Below, piece by piece: positions 50,999 through 60,021 of a DNA stretch of 64,000 nt. Position 1 is the first letter of the stretch, and every line of letters begins with the position of its first letter. Source of the DNA: Paenibacillus marchantiae. Lineage in GTDB: Bacteria > Bacillota > Bacilli > Paenibacillales > Paenibacillaceae. Location of the stretch: NCBI RefSeq assembly GCF_028771845.1, contig NZ_CP118270.1, forward strand, positions 5,022,001 through 5,086,000, written 5' to 3'. Made by a program: the position numbers and the translations under genes. The notes beneath the pieces were generated by a model. It was not told the DNA's origin. It worked only from the letters and a program-made list of their open reading frames with translations, and made no database searches.

Positions 50999-52456
50999 TT
51001 AACCTACTGGTGAAAAAGTCCTTGTAATATTATTTAGCCATTTGAATTGGCGATAACGGTAAAATGCCAATGGCAACTTAATGATCTCATCCAAACTAAT
51101 GACGATATATAATACCAGGGGTGATACGTGCCAGACAAAAGCACAGAGATAACCAAGCGGTAAAATAATACCCCACATTACAATCGAATCACACCAAAAG
51201 CCAAATTTAGAGTCACCACCTGCAGTAAATATTCCTGAGATATTAGTGGCATTAATGGATTTAGCAATACAATAAAATGCACTGATATATAACATTCCAT
51301 CCAAGTAGTTTTGAGAAATGACATTTAGATTTACTACGGAGAAAACAAGCGGTTTTATCAGGATAATTGTACATCCTGCTATTATTCCAAATAGTAAAGC
51401 ATAAAGATTCATTCTGCTTCCTACCTGTTTTGCTTTGTCGATCTCCCCTTTACCTAGATATTTCCCAACCAATATAGATCCCCCACTAGCAATACCTCCA
51501 CACAGGACAATCGTTAAATTCTTAACCACGGATGCAACAGAATTCGCTGCAACCATGTCAGCACTTACATGTCCAATAATTGCGGCAGTCGCAGTTAGTG
51601 CCCCTCCCCAAACAATGTAATTGCCTTGAACAGGCATGGTGTATTTCAGGAAATCCTTTAGGAGATTGCACTGAATTCCATCCCATTTGGGAAAACGAAA
51701 ACGAATCGATCCTCTCGTCACTGAGTATATAACACAGCAGCCCAACTCAATAAACCGAGCTAAAACTGTAGCAAGAGCTACCGCCATGATTGCCATTTCA
51801 GGTCTGTCTGGGAAAAGGACAAAGATACATAACGTATTAAACAAAATGTTTAACATTAAACATAGTGAACTAATCCAAGCGCTTAGTTTTGCATTTTCCA
51901 TACTTCTAATCACGCTAAGATACATTTGTGAAATGCCCATTGCAAGATAAGAAAACGAATTCATCTTTAGAAATATTGAACCATAACGAATTAATTCACT
52001 ATCATTTGTAAAGAAACGCATTAACGTTTCAGGATATAAAAAAGATACTAAAAAGAACAAAATAGAAATACTAAATGAGAACAAGCAGGCAGTGCTGAGA
52101 ATACGTTGTATGGTTTGAACATCTTTCTTCCCCCAATATTGTGCAGTCAAAATCCCTGCTCCCGTAGCCATGCCCATGTAAAACAATGTTAATGCAAAGG
52201 TGATTTGTCCCGCTAACGATACGGCCGACATTGTAGATTGGCTAATCATTCCCAACATAACTACATCAGCTGATATAACTGTTGCTGAGATTAGATTTTG
52301 TAATGCAATGGGAATGACAAGCGTGATTAATTCCTTATTGAAATCTCGCGTCATAGGAGTAGTTAACTGTATGCGCTTTTTCTTTTTAACGTATATCCAC
52401 TCCTCTCTGTTGCTTTCCATATTATCAAGATAGGATAAATTCATTGTCCTTTCCAT
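50999..52456 (-). CDS. MATE-family efflux transporter
   Basis: The protein of up to 485 residues has 12 membrane segments in two six-helix bundles, with the MATE pattern LVIPIALQNLI at helix 1 and repeated G-rich segments in helices 7-12. An N-terminal extension of about 30 polar residues is unusual. The true start may be a later codon, since no good ribosome binding site precedes 52456; M5 at 52444 has AAAGGA but too close. It is divergent from an AraC regulator with about 55 bases between them. Substrate probably a cationic drug or metabolite. Confidence 0.88.
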   Translation of the reverse strand: MERTMNLSYLDNMESNREEWIYVKKKKRIQLTTPMTRDFNKELITLVIPIALQNLISATVISADVVMLGMISQSTMSAVSLAGQITFALTLFYMGMATGAGILTAQYWGKKDVQTIQRILSTACLFSFSISILFFLVSFLYPETLMRFFTNDSELIRYGSIFLKMNSFSYLAMGISQMYLSVIRSMENAKLSAWISSLCLMLNILFNTLCIFVLFPDRPEMAIMAVALATVLARFIELGCCVIYSVTRGSIRFRFPKWDGIQCNLLKDFLKYTMPVQGNYIVWGGALTATAAIIGHVSADMVAANSVASVVKNLTIVLCGGIASGGSILVGKYLGKGEIDKAKQVGSRMNLYALLFGIIAGCTIILIKPLVFSVVNLNVISQNYLDGMLYISAFYCIAKSINATNISGIFTAGGDSKFGFWCDSIVMWGIILPLGYLCAFVWHVSPLVLYIVISLDEIIKLPLAFYRYRQFKWLNNITRTFSPVG

Positions 52457-52511
52457 AAATATTGGCTATACTTTTGTCAAAATCGTATATTTATTGGAGG
52501 CACTTTGTTGG

Positions 52512-53411
52512 ATGAAAAATTTAGAGGTATTTTCTGATTTATCGGAAAGATTGAATTATAATCTACCTGACCTACCCTTGTATGTCCGGAGAGGAAGCTT
52601 GAATGAATTTGATAATTTTGCAGCTGCCGCTCATTGGCATTCGGATGTTGAGTTCATTTACATTCTGGAAGGCTCCATGGAGTATTCTGTTAACGGACAG
52701 ACCATTAAATTAGAGCAAGGAAATGGGATTTTTGTGAATAGCCATCGTTTGCATTTTGGTTTTTCTCACAGTCATTGTAATTGTTCATTTATCGTTATAG
52801 TGATCCATTCCTCTCTCATCGGGGAAGGTTCGTTCATACGAGCTTACTGGGAAGAGAAGTTTGGGCCAAACATGGATGATTTTGTATTACTAGCAGAACA
52901 GATCTCCTGGCAGCACGAGATATTGTTATCCATTCAAGCGATCTATGCTGAAATGCATAATAGCTTTGCTCCAAATCCGTTCCGCTTAACTTCTCAGGCT
53001 TTATCTTTATGTGCTGGTATTGGAGATCACTTGCAACCGAAGGTGGGAGATATCCACGATGTGCAATTATGGACGAATATTCAGCAAATGACTCGATTCA
53101 TTCATCAAAACTACGAGCAAAAAATAACTCTTGAAGACATTGCGTCCTCAGGAGCCGTTTGTCGAAGCCGCTGCTGTACTTTATTTAATAAATACGTGGG
53201 TCAAACTCCCAACAACTACTTAACTCGATACCGCCTTCATAAAAGTTGTGAGATGTTGAGGGAAACCAAAAGACTTGTGAGTGAAATCGCACTTGCCTGC
53301 GGCTTTCAAAGTGTGAGCTACTTCTCATCCCTTTTTCGCAAGCACATAGGATTAGTCCCGCTAGCATATCGAAAAAGCGACATAAATGGCTTAAGTAAAA
53401 CGGAGAATTAA
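52512..53411 (+). CDS. AraC-family transcriptional regulator
   Basis: The 299-residue protein has an N-terminal cupin sensor domain (about 20-130) with HWHSDVEFIYILEGS and a VNSHRLHFG histidine cluster. A C-terminal AraC double helix-turn-helix (about 195-290) follows with ITLEDIASSGAVCRSR and ALACGFQSVSYFSSLFRKH. The first helix-turn-helix has a non-standard Cys-rich turn (CRSRCC). GGAGG lies 11 bases before the ATG at 52512. It probably controls the divergent MATE gene in response to a small ligand. Confidence 0.9.
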   Translation: MKNLEVFSDLSERLNYNLPDLPLYVRRGSLNEFDNFAAAAHWHSDVEFIYILEGSMEYSVNGQTIKLEQGNGIFVNSHRLHFGFSHSHCNCSFIVIVIHSSLIGEGSFIRAYWEEKFGPNMDDFVLLAEQISWQHEILLSIQAIYAEMHNSFAPNPFRLTSQALSLCAGIGDHLQPKVGDIHDVQLWTNIQQMTRFIHQNYEQKITLEDIASSGAVCRSRCCTLFNKYVGQTPNNYLTRYRLHKSCEMLRETKRLVSEIALACGFQSVSYFSSLFRKHIGLVPLAYRKSDINGLSKTEN

Positions 53412-53554
53412 ACCTATAAATTACTTACAGTGGACCTTTTAACAACACGATTTAAAGTTCAGTTCTGTCCCGCCAAGCAAACCAGTATCTAAAAAAAGAT
53501 TTTCAACAGTTAGCGATCCTCCCTCGCGTGGGAAAAGAACTTGTAGCAATAAAA

Positions 53555-53580
53555 CAAAAAAGCCGCTGAATTAGCGACCC
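53555..53580 (-). terminator. Rho-independent terminator (repeat-family copy 6)
   Basis: GTCGCTAATTCAGCGGC with a T-run on the minus strand, about 105 bases after the LysR stop codon. It is the sixth copy of the repeated terminator cassette in the window. Confidence 0.75.
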
Positions 53581-53685
53581 TCTTTATCTTTTTTTCATTT
53601 TCAAAGTATCTGTTCTCGGGTTAACGCGACCCTCCTTAGAATCCTTTCACGGGCTTTGCCTTTGGTGTTCTTGGTGTTCTCCCTC

Positions 53686-54591
53686 TTATGAGCCAGATAC
53701 TTCTTCCGTTTTCAACTCACTCTTTGCGATATCGATGAAGGCAGCCATTGATGGAGAAATCCATTTCTCACGATGCCAGAGCATCTGTGCGGAAAAGGAT
53801 ACCTCCGATAAATCCCATGGTAAAGCAACTAGTCTCCCCTCTCTTAATTCTTCCTTTAAAGCCATCTCAGGTAACAGGGCGATCCCAAGACCAGCCACAG
53901 CGCATTGTTTAATTGCTTCGACACTATGAAACTCCAGTTCTGTCAATGCATCGGCTCCTTTTTTCAATAAGGACTGGTTAAAAGGAGTGCGATAAGAACA
54001 GTTTTTTTCAGTCAACAAAAAATGCTGTTTGTGAAAGTCATCAATGTTCAATGAGGAGTGCGTTGCTAACATATGATCTGGAGAAACCACCATTTTAAAA
54101 TACTCATCTTTCAAAAATTCTGAATGAAGATCTTTGGCTGCAACGAATTCATCCAATACAAAAATCACATCTGTAAGTCCTTCTCTTAGGCTGTTTCTAA
54201 GCTCTTGTCCGGACAAGGGACGAAACAAAAGACGAACGTCTGGGTAGTTCTCCCGGAAGCGTTTGAACAAAGCAGGAAGAAAGTATGCACAAATAACTTC
54301 GTCTGCCCCGATAGTAACCGTTCCTGTCGTTTCCCCGTGCTGACTTGATACACACTTGGCCTCTTCTACATCGTTCAGGATTTTAGTAGCATAAGGCAAG
54401 AATTGTTGGCCGGCATCCGTTAACATGACATTTTTGCCTAGTCGATCCAGCAATTTTACGCCCAACTCTTCTTCCAAGGATTTGATCTGCATGGTTATGG
54501 TAGATGGTACATAGCTCAATAGTTCAGCAGTCCGACTAAAGCTGCGTGTAGAAGCCAGAGTCCAAAAGGTTTTTAGTTGACGTATTTCCAT
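53686..54591 (-). CDS. LysR-family transcriptional regulator
   Basis: The 301-residue protein starts MEIRQLKTFWTLASTRSFSR, the standard LysR helix-turn-helix, with LSYVPSTITMQIKSLEEELG following, and has a C-terminal substrate-binding-like effector domain (about 90-295). GAAGGTG lies before 54591; the longer in-frame start at 54714 was rejected because it would run into the divergent gene. It is transcribed away from an alpha/beta-hydrolase gene with about 130 bases between them, the classical LysR/target arrangement. Confidence 0.92.
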   Translation of the reverse strand: MEIRQLKTFWTLASTRSFSRTAELLSYVPSTITMQIKSLEEELGVKLLDRLGKNVMLTDAGQQFLPYATKILNDVEEAKCVSSQHGETTGTVTIGADEVICAYFLPALFKRFRENYPDVRLLFRPLSGQELRNSLREGLTDVIFVLDEFVAAKDLHSEFLKDEYFKMVVSPDHMLATHSSLNIDDFHKQHFLLTEKNCSYRTPFNQSLLKKGADALTELEFHSVEAIKQCAVAGLGIALLPEMALKEELREGRLVALPWDLSEVSFSAQMLWHREKWISPSMAAFIDIAKSELKTEEVSGS

Positions 54592-54720
54592 AATCGAACA
54601 CCTTCTTTGTTCAAAAAAATTGAATGTTACCTTCAAAAACGTTTCGTTGAATTGATGATAAGCGTATTGTAGAGTGAAAATCAAGTTATTACTAATTTGG
54701 TTATGAAGGAGCATCCATCA

Positions 54721-55734
54721 ATGAAAGATTATGAAACGTATCCCCTTGGAGATCTATTGCTACAATCCGGTCAGCAACTCCCTCAAGCATTTATTGCTTA
54801 TAAGACCTACGGTACCTTAAATGCCGCAAAAAACAATGTTATTGTGTATCCGACTTGGTTTGCTGGTCTTCACACCGATAATGAATGGTTAATTGGAGAG
54901 AACAAGGCACTAGATCCTAATCGATATTTTATCATTGTGCCCAATATGTTGGGTAACGGATTATCGTCCTCTCCCAGTAATACTCTTGCTCCTTTTGATA
55001 AATCCAATTTCCCTATCATCTCTATGTATGACAATGTACGTGCTCAACATCAACTCATGACTGAAAAATTCGGTATCAGCAAAATCAAGCTAGTTGTGGG
55101 TTGGTCTCTAGGAGCAATGCAAGTTTTTCAATGGGGAACAAGTTATCCTGAAATGGTCGAACGTATTGCACCATTTGGCGGAACGGCGAAAACGAGGCCG
55201 CTAGCACAACTGGTATTCCAGAGTATGATCGCAGCACTACAAGCGGATTCAAAATGGGAAAGAGGACTTTACAAGCAACCACCTGTTGACGGTCTCGCAG
55301 CGATGGGGAGAGTTTATGCCCCTTGGGGATTTTCAAATTCATACTATTTGGAGAGATTGTATCAATCCGAGGGATACAGCTCATTGAAACATTATGCAGA
55401 AGAATACTGGGACCAAGTATTTTTGTCCTTTGATGCGAATGACTTGATTGCCATGTTACGTACAGGAATAAGTGGAGACATTAGCGATAATCCCGTCGAC
55501 CAGTACAACTTCGAACAGGCATTACGTAAAATCTCCTCTCCTGCACTCGTTATGCCGGGATCAAGTGATTTGTTTTTCACTCCAGAGGATAGTAGGTATG
55601 ACGTTCAACATATGTCGAATGCTGTTTTTCAACCCATAGAATCCAATTGGGGACACTGCTTTGGAATCGGTGCAAACGAAGCGGATTCACTCGTTATAGA
55701 TAGTCATCTAAAGCGATTTTTGGAATTAGGCTAA
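54721..55734 (+). CDS. Alpha/beta hydrolase of the homoserine acetyltransferase (MetX) family
   Basis: The 337-residue protein starts behind AAGGAGC at 54721. It has the MetX-like order: GTLNAAKNNVIVYPTWF, the oxyanion region NGLSSSP, the nucleophile elbow VVGWSLGAMQ with the catalytic Ser, the late Asp in MPGSSDLFF and the catalytic His in NWGHCFG. It therefore keeps the Ser-Asp-His triad. MetX proper shows GGSMGG and is longer, so this is more likely a hydrolase or acyltransferase relative than a methionine-pathway enzyme. It is controlled by the divergent LysR gene. Substrate unknown. Confidence 0.85.
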   Translation: MKDYETYPLGDLLLQSGQQLPQAFIAYKTYGTLNAAKNNVIVYPTWFAGLHTDNEWLIGENKALDPNRYFIIVPNMLGNGLSSSPSNTLAPFDKSNFPIISMYDNVRAQHQLMTEKFGISKIKLVVGWSLGAMQVFQWGTSYPEMVERIAPFGGTAKTRPLAQLVFQSMIAALQADSKWERGLYKQPPVDGLAAMGRVYAPWGFSNSYYLERLYQSEGYSSLKHYAEEYWDQVFLSFDANDLIAMLRTGISGDISDNPVDQYNFEQALRKISSPALVMPGSSDLFFTPEDSRYDVQHMSNAVFQPIESNWGHCFGIGANEADSLVIDSHLKRFLELG

Positions 55735-55802
55735 TTAAATAGGGACTTTCAGTGGGACTAAAACCTTTTAATCAGCCATCATTTCATAGGGAAGTGTCTT
55801 CT

Positions 55803-56231
55803 TTATATAGTCTCATTGATTTTGATCAACAATTTCTTTAATACTTGCTTCTCTTCGTCGGTAAGGACTTGAATGATTTCTTCCTCCACCTTTTGGAAAG
55901 AGTCTTGAAAATCTTCAATCAGTTCAATCGCTTTTGGCAATACGTATATGTTTTTTTGCCGTTCATTATTGGCCGGGATTTTACGCTCGATTAACCCTTT
56001 TTGCTCTAGAGCTTGAAGCATACTTGTAATGCTGGCCCGACTTAGATGAAACCGATCTGCAAGATCCATTTGAATAATATGACTATTTTGGTTTTCGTAA
56101 ATATAATCGATTACTTTTCCTTGTTGAGCGTTTAAGCCCAGCTCTTTTATACTCTCGTCCGCTCTTTTCTTTAACTTAAGACCGATAATCTGAAATAAAT
56201 CCAGATAAGGTGTTTCCTTTCGGGATTTCAT
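55803..56231 (-). CDS. MarR-family transcriptional regulator
   Basis: The 142-residue protein has a MarR winged helix (about 30-110) with IIQMDLADRFHLSRASITSML as recognition helix region and the basic wing KIPANNERQKNIYV. AGGAGG lies before the ATG. It is divergent from an amidohydrolase gene. GTTAGGA-type palindromes lie at 56251-56264 and 56328-56341, next to both promoters, so it probably represses itself and the amidohydrolase. Confidence 0.92.
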   Translation of the reverse strand: MKSRKETPYLDLFQIIGLKLKKRADESIKELGLNAQQGKVIDYIYENQNSHIIQMDLADRFHLSRASITSMLQALEQKGLIERKIPANNERQKNIYVLPKAIELIEDFQDSFQKVEEEIIQVLTDEEKQVLKKLLIKINETI

Positions 56232-56250
56232 AATCTTCCCTCCTGTGATT

Positions 56251-56264
56251 GTTAGGAATCTAAT
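56251..56264. promoter_or_regulatory. MarR operator 1
   Basis: GTTAGGAATCTAAT is a near-perfect palindrome (TTAG-GAAT-CTAA) downstream of the marR -10 element. It shares its half-site with operator 2. Confidence 0.65.
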
Positions 56265-56277
56265 TGTAAGTAAATAA

Positions 56278-56306
56278 ACTATACAGCGATCCTATTGGCT
56301 TGTCAA
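56278..56306 (-). promoter_or_regulatory. SigA promoter of the marR gene
   Basis: TTGACA (56301-56306) and TATAGT (56278-56283) lie 17 bases apart on the minus strand. Confidence 0.85.
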
Positions 56307-56321
56307 AAAAACATTAGCTCG

Positions 56322-56350
56322 TTGACAGTTAGGAGACTAACAGTTATGAT
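56322..56350 (+). promoter_or_regulatory. SigA promoter of the amidohydrolase gene with operator 2 in its spacer
   Basis: TTGACA (56322-56327) and TATGAT (56345-56350) lie 17 bases apart. The palindrome GTTAGGAGACTAAC (56328-56341) fills the spacer, so a bound MarR protein would block RNA polymerase directly. Confidence 0.85.
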
Positions 56351-56389
56351 TCGAATTGTTCGATAAACAAACACTTGGGAGGAATTCAA

Positions 56390-57700
56390 ATGGAGAAGGT
56401 AAATAAAAATGCTGCGTTAGAACAAGTTACGGCGATTACAAATGTACGTATCTTTGATGGGGAGCAAATCATTGCGCCTAGACATGTTGTCATTAAAGGG
56501 AAGTCTATTGTTTCAGTCGGTGGAGACCTTCCGGCGGATGCAACAATTATCGATGGAGAAAATGCGACTCTAATGCCTGGTCTGATTGATGCACATGTCC
56601 ACACTTCCATCGGCGGATTACGAGATGCGCTAAAATTCGGCGTTACCACTGAACTCGAAATGAACGGTGATTTTACTAAACGAGGGCGCGAAATTCAGTT
56701 GAAAAATGTGAATGACATCGCAGATGTCCGTTCCGCTGGCACAGCAATCACCGCTCCGGGTGGACATCCGGATGAATTATTGCCGGATGGAGATGAAATA
56801 CCTGAATTCGTATTAAAGGAACTAGAGAAGTTATCGGAGGAAGATCGGGAAGCAATGTTAGCCGCATACGCTCACGATCACGATGAAATACCGCAAGTGA
56901 CAACAGTCGAAGAATCGAGTAAACATGTGCATACCCAAGTCGAGAATGGGGCCGACTATATTAAGATCATGATTGAAGAAGGAACGGTCATGGGTGCACC
57001 TGGCCTGCCTGTATTAAGCGATGAGATTCTAAAAACAGCCGTGACAGAAGCCCACAAGTCCGGTAAGCTGGTCATCGCCCACGTCTTGACGGCTCTTTCA
57101 TCGCAACAAGCCATCGATTTTGGAGTCGACGGTTTGGGCCACTTGTTCATCGACAGACCCGAGTACACCTCCGAGTTAGTGAAATCTATAGCAGGTTCAG
57201 GCGCATTTGTTACACCCTGCTTGGTGTTGAATTCATCAATTATTGGAAATACGGCATCCGAATTGGCGAATGATCCGCGTGTGCATTCCAAATTAAGCCC
57301 TGATTGGATCGATATTTTGAACTCAAGCTTCAATACGTTCCCTCAAGGCAATATGGAGAATAGCTTTAAGAATGTGATGGACCTTCACCGTGCTGGAGTT
57401 GATATTCTGGTAGGGACAGATGTCGCACCGGTTCCCGTTCCGAACCTAGGCGGCCTTGCTCATGGGGCAAGTGTCCACCACGAAATGCAGTTGCTGGTGA
57501 AAGCCGGGTTCACTCCGATCGAAGCTCTTCAGTCGGCTACTTCGAAACCGGCCCGTTGCTTTGGTCTTCACGATCGCGGCCGTATTACCGAAGGTGCGCG
57601 TGCTGACCTCATTCTCGTAGACGGTGATCCAACAACTAATATTTCGGATACCTTGTCGATCAAATCCGTGTGGTTCAATGGTTCGCAGCAACTATGTTAA
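56390..57700 (+). CDS. Amidohydrolase-family metalloenzyme
   Basis: The 436-residue protein starts at 56390 behind GGAGG. It has the amidohydrolase signature PGLIDAHVH near residue 70, a metal-ligand HVLTALSS segment near 230, LGHLFIDRP and the late Asp in VGTDVAPVP, followed by the ALQSATSKPARCFGLHDRG C-terminal pattern and a beta-sandwich formed by both ends. It resembles the Xaa-Pro dipeptidase/imidazolonepropionase-like group that hydrolyses cyclic amides or dipeptides. The HDHDE stretch near 160 is an unusual acid/His cluster. It is controlled by the divergent MarR regulator. Confidence 0.88.
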   Translation: MEKVNKNAALEQVTAITNVRIFDGEQIIAPRHVVIKGKSIVSVGGDLPADATIIDGENATLMPGLIDAHVHTSIGGLRDALKFGVTTELEMNGDFTKRGREIQLKNVNDIADVRSAGTAITAPGGHPDELLPDGDEIPEFVLKELEKLSEEDREAMLAAYAHDHDEIPQVTTVEESSKHVHTQVENGADYIKIMIEEGTVMGAPGLPVLSDEILKTAVTEAHKSGKLVIAHVLTALSSQQAIDFGVDGLGHLFIDRPEYTSELVKSIAGSGAFVTPCLVLNSSIIGNTASELANDPRVHSKLSPDWIDILNSSFNTFPQGNMENSFKNVMDLHRAGVDILVGTDVAPVPVPNLGGLAHGASVHHEMQLLVKAGFTPIEALQSATSKPARCFGLHDRGRITEGARADLILVDGDPTTNISDTLSIKSVWFNGSQQLC

Positions 57701-57726
57701 TCCCATTCGATCTGCCCGTATATTGG

Positions 57727-57753
57727 AAAACTCCGTGCTTTGGCACGGAGTTT
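57727..57753 (+). terminator. Terminator of the amidohydrolase gene
   Basis: AAAACTCCGTGC pairs perfectly with GCACGGAGTTTT across a 4-base loop, with TTTTAAGCATTTT after it. Confidence 0.93.
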
Positions 57754-57773
57754 TAAGCATTTTCCTCTTTGAA

Positions 57774-57852
57774 AACCGTATCCTTGCCCTGAAATGCGTA
57801 TTCACTCTAGGGCTCTTCAGGATCTACAGTTATAGGTAAAAGGATACGGGTT
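57774..57852 (-). terminator. Long inverted repeat ending the xylan operon
   Basis: AACCGTATCCTT (57774-57785) pairs with AAGGATACGGGTT (57840-57852) with one bulged base, and an inner GCCCT/AGGGC stem lies within. The minus strand continues TTTTC. It lies behind the last xylan-operon gene. Confidence 0.6.
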
Positions 57853-57873
57853 ACCGTCCTATTCACATCCATT

Positions 57874-58860
57874 TCACTTGTCTGGATACGGATCAATCAT
57901 GCGAATCGTGCCATCCGGATTGTACGTTAACTCAGCAAACTTTACGCAGCGCTTGTAATCGACGCCGCCAGAAAGGGAACAATCGTGATAGAACAAATAC
58001 CACTTTTCCCGAAATTGTACAATCGAATGATGCGTTGTCCAGCCCATGACTGGCGGCAAAATGGTACCTTGGAATGTAAACGGACCCATCGGATTGTCGC
58101 CAATGGCGTACACCAGCTTGTGCGTTGTTCCTGTGGAGTAGGACAAATAATATTTCCCGTTATATTTGTGCATCCAAGGGCCTTCAAAATATCTGCGATC
58201 CTCATCCCCAGCGGTCAGCAGCTTTCCATCCTGATCCACGATGGATAACTCCAGCGGCTCCGACACCATCGAGAGCATATCTTCACTCAGCTTTGCAACT
58301 TTTGGTCCGATCGCCGAAGCATCCGGAGCAGGACCTTCCGCATGTTCCACGTAGCTTCCAGTCTGCCATTTCTCCAACTGTCCCCCCCACAACCCGCCAA
58401 AGAGCATATAAGCCTGCTCATCATCGTCTACAAACACTGCGGGGTCAATGCTGAAGCTGCCCTGAATATATTGCTCCTCCGGTTTGAACGGCCCTGTCGG
58501 TGAAGACGATGTAGCCACGCCGATGCGGAAAATGCCATCATGGTCCCGAGCCGGGAAAAACAAATAATAGGTGCCTTTTCTGTATGCGGCATCCGGAGCC
58601 CACATTTGACTGGACGCCCAAGGTACATCCTTCACATGCAGAGCTTCGCCATGGTCCGTCACGGCTGAATTCATGTCCGCCATAGAGAGTACATGATAAT
58701 CCTCCATCTTGTACTGATCTCCATTGTCATTCACCGGACCGTCGTGATCCAGATCATGGGAAGGATAAATATAAATACGATCCTCGAATACATGCGCTGA
58801 CGGATCAGCAGTAAATATATGGGTAACTATAGGTTGATGCGGTTTAGGTAATTCAGACAT
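57874..58860 (-). CDS. Glycoside hydrolase family 43 enzyme (intracellular)
   Basis: The 328-residue protein starts MSELPKPHQP behind AAGGAG (58860). It is a five-bladed beta-propeller with the GH43 triad: base Asp19 in TADPSAHV, pKa-modulating Asp in SIDPAVFVDDD and acid Glu in RYFEGPWMH. It has no signal peptide and no extra module. GH43 enzymes of this length act on arabino- or xylo-oligosaccharides. It is the last gene of the xylan operon, 87 bases behind the xylanase, and probably trims arabinose or xylose from imported fragments. Confidence 0.92.
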   Translation of the reverse strand: MSELPKPHQPIVTHIFTADPSAHVFEDRIYIYPSHDLDHDGPVNDNGDQYKMEDYHVLSMADMNSAVTDHGEALHVKDVPWASSQMWAPDAAYRKGTYYLFFPARDHDGIFRIGVATSSSPTGPFKPEEQYIQGSFSIDPAVFVDDDEQAYMLFGGLWGGQLEKWQTGSYVEHAEGPAPDASAIGPKVAKLSEDMLSMVSEPLELSIVDQDGKLLTAGDEDRRYFEGPWMHKYNGKYYLSYSTGTTHKLVYAIGDNPMGPFTFQGTILPPVMGWTTHHSIVQFREKWYLFYHDCSLSGGVDYKRCVKFAELTYNPDGTIRMIDPYPDK

Positions 58861-58947
58861 ACAAATGGCTCCTTCCAATAGATATGTACTCCCAAGTATC
58901 TCTTCGAGATGTTGTGGTTAAACGAATCGATATTGATCCGTTTCATG

Positions 58948-59970
58948 TCACTTGGGTACAATGATTCGCGCAACACGCTGATACGCTTCCTTTGGACGAT
59001 GCAACTCATCGAACAGGAATGGCCAGTTTTTTCGCCCTCGAACAGGGAAATTGTCAAGCCAGGTGTAGTCGTCGGCAGCCCCCCAGAATGTCACAGCGCT
59101 AATATGCTCCTTATATTCGTGGAGCAGGCGGAAGATGGATTCGTATTGCTCGGCTTGCAATTCCAGCATCTCTTGCGATGGCTGAACGAGATCTGTACGT
59201 CTGTCTTCAAAGCGAAATACCGATACATCCAGTTCGGTGAGCTGAAGCTGCAGTCCAAGCTGCGCATACCGCTCAATTGCTGCGCGCATATCATCCAAGG
59301 ACGGATCATACAGATTCCAGTGCGCCTGCAGACCAACGCCATGAATTGGCACGCCTTGATCGAGTAATGAACGGACGAGCCGATAGATGCGTTCCCGCTT
59401 ATGTGGATCAGATTCGTTATAATCGTTGTAGAACAACAACGCTTGCGGATCTGCTTCATGCGCGAATTCAAACGCTTTGGCAATAAAATCCTCTCCGGCG
59501 ATATCCAGCCATTTGGATGGGCGCAGGAATGCATTTGCATCATCCGCTTCATCGGAAATAACCTCGTTTACAACGTCCCAAGCATAGATAACGTCCTTAT
59601 ATCTGCCAACAACGGTCTCAATGTGCGCCTTCAATCGCTCCAGCAATACATCGCGCTCCACCAGTTCGCCAGTTTCATTCTCGAACAGCCAATCCGGAGT
59701 CTGGTTGTGCCAGACCAGCGTGTGACCTCGCAGCGCCATGCCCTGCTCTCTGGCAAAGGAAGCGATGACATCCGCATCCTCAAACGTATACCGTTCCAGC
59801 TGCGGATGCACACTGGAGAATTTCATTTCATTTTCTGCCGTCAGACTGTTGAAGTGATAGGCGAGCAATGAACGCTGGCTGTCAATCGTCTTCGGACTCA
59901 CTGCTGCTCCAATGTGGAACGCATCCTTGTACAATTCCTTCAGTGAAGCCTCTTCTCGAAACGAACCCAT
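58948..59970 (-). CDS. GH10 endo-beta-1,4-xylanase (intracellular)
   Basis: The 340-residue TIM-barrel enzyme has all GH10 motifs: NSLTAENEMKF, RGHTLVWHNQTP, the acid/base Glu136 in WDVVNEV and the nucleophile Glu246 in QLTELDVS. It lacks a signal peptide and carbohydrate-binding modules. It therefore belongs to the small intracellular GH10 group that cuts imported (glucurono)xylo-oligosaccharides. GAGGAGGG lies before the ATG. It follows the beta-xylosidase gene by 51 bases. Confidence 0.95.
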   Translation of the reverse strand: MGSFREEASLKELYKDAFHIGAAVSPKTIDSQRSLLAYHFNSLTAENEMKFSSVHPQLERYTFEDADVIASFAREQGMALRGHTLVWHNQTPDWLFENETGELVERDVLLERLKAHIETVVGRYKDVIYAWDVVNEVISDEADDANAFLRPSKWLDIAGEDFIAKAFEFAHEADPQALLFYNDYNESDPHKRERIYRLVRSLLDQGVPIHGVGLQAHWNLYDPSLDDMRAAIERYAQLGLQLQLTELDVSVFRFEDRRTDLVQPSQEMLELQAEQYESIFRLLHEYKEHISAVTFWGAADDYTWLDNFPVRGRKNWPFLFDELHRPKEAYQRVARIIVPK

Positions 59971-60021
59971 AATTTCCCTCCTCTAAATTTCCTTCTTCGC
60001 ATTGATTTATTAGCAACTGAA

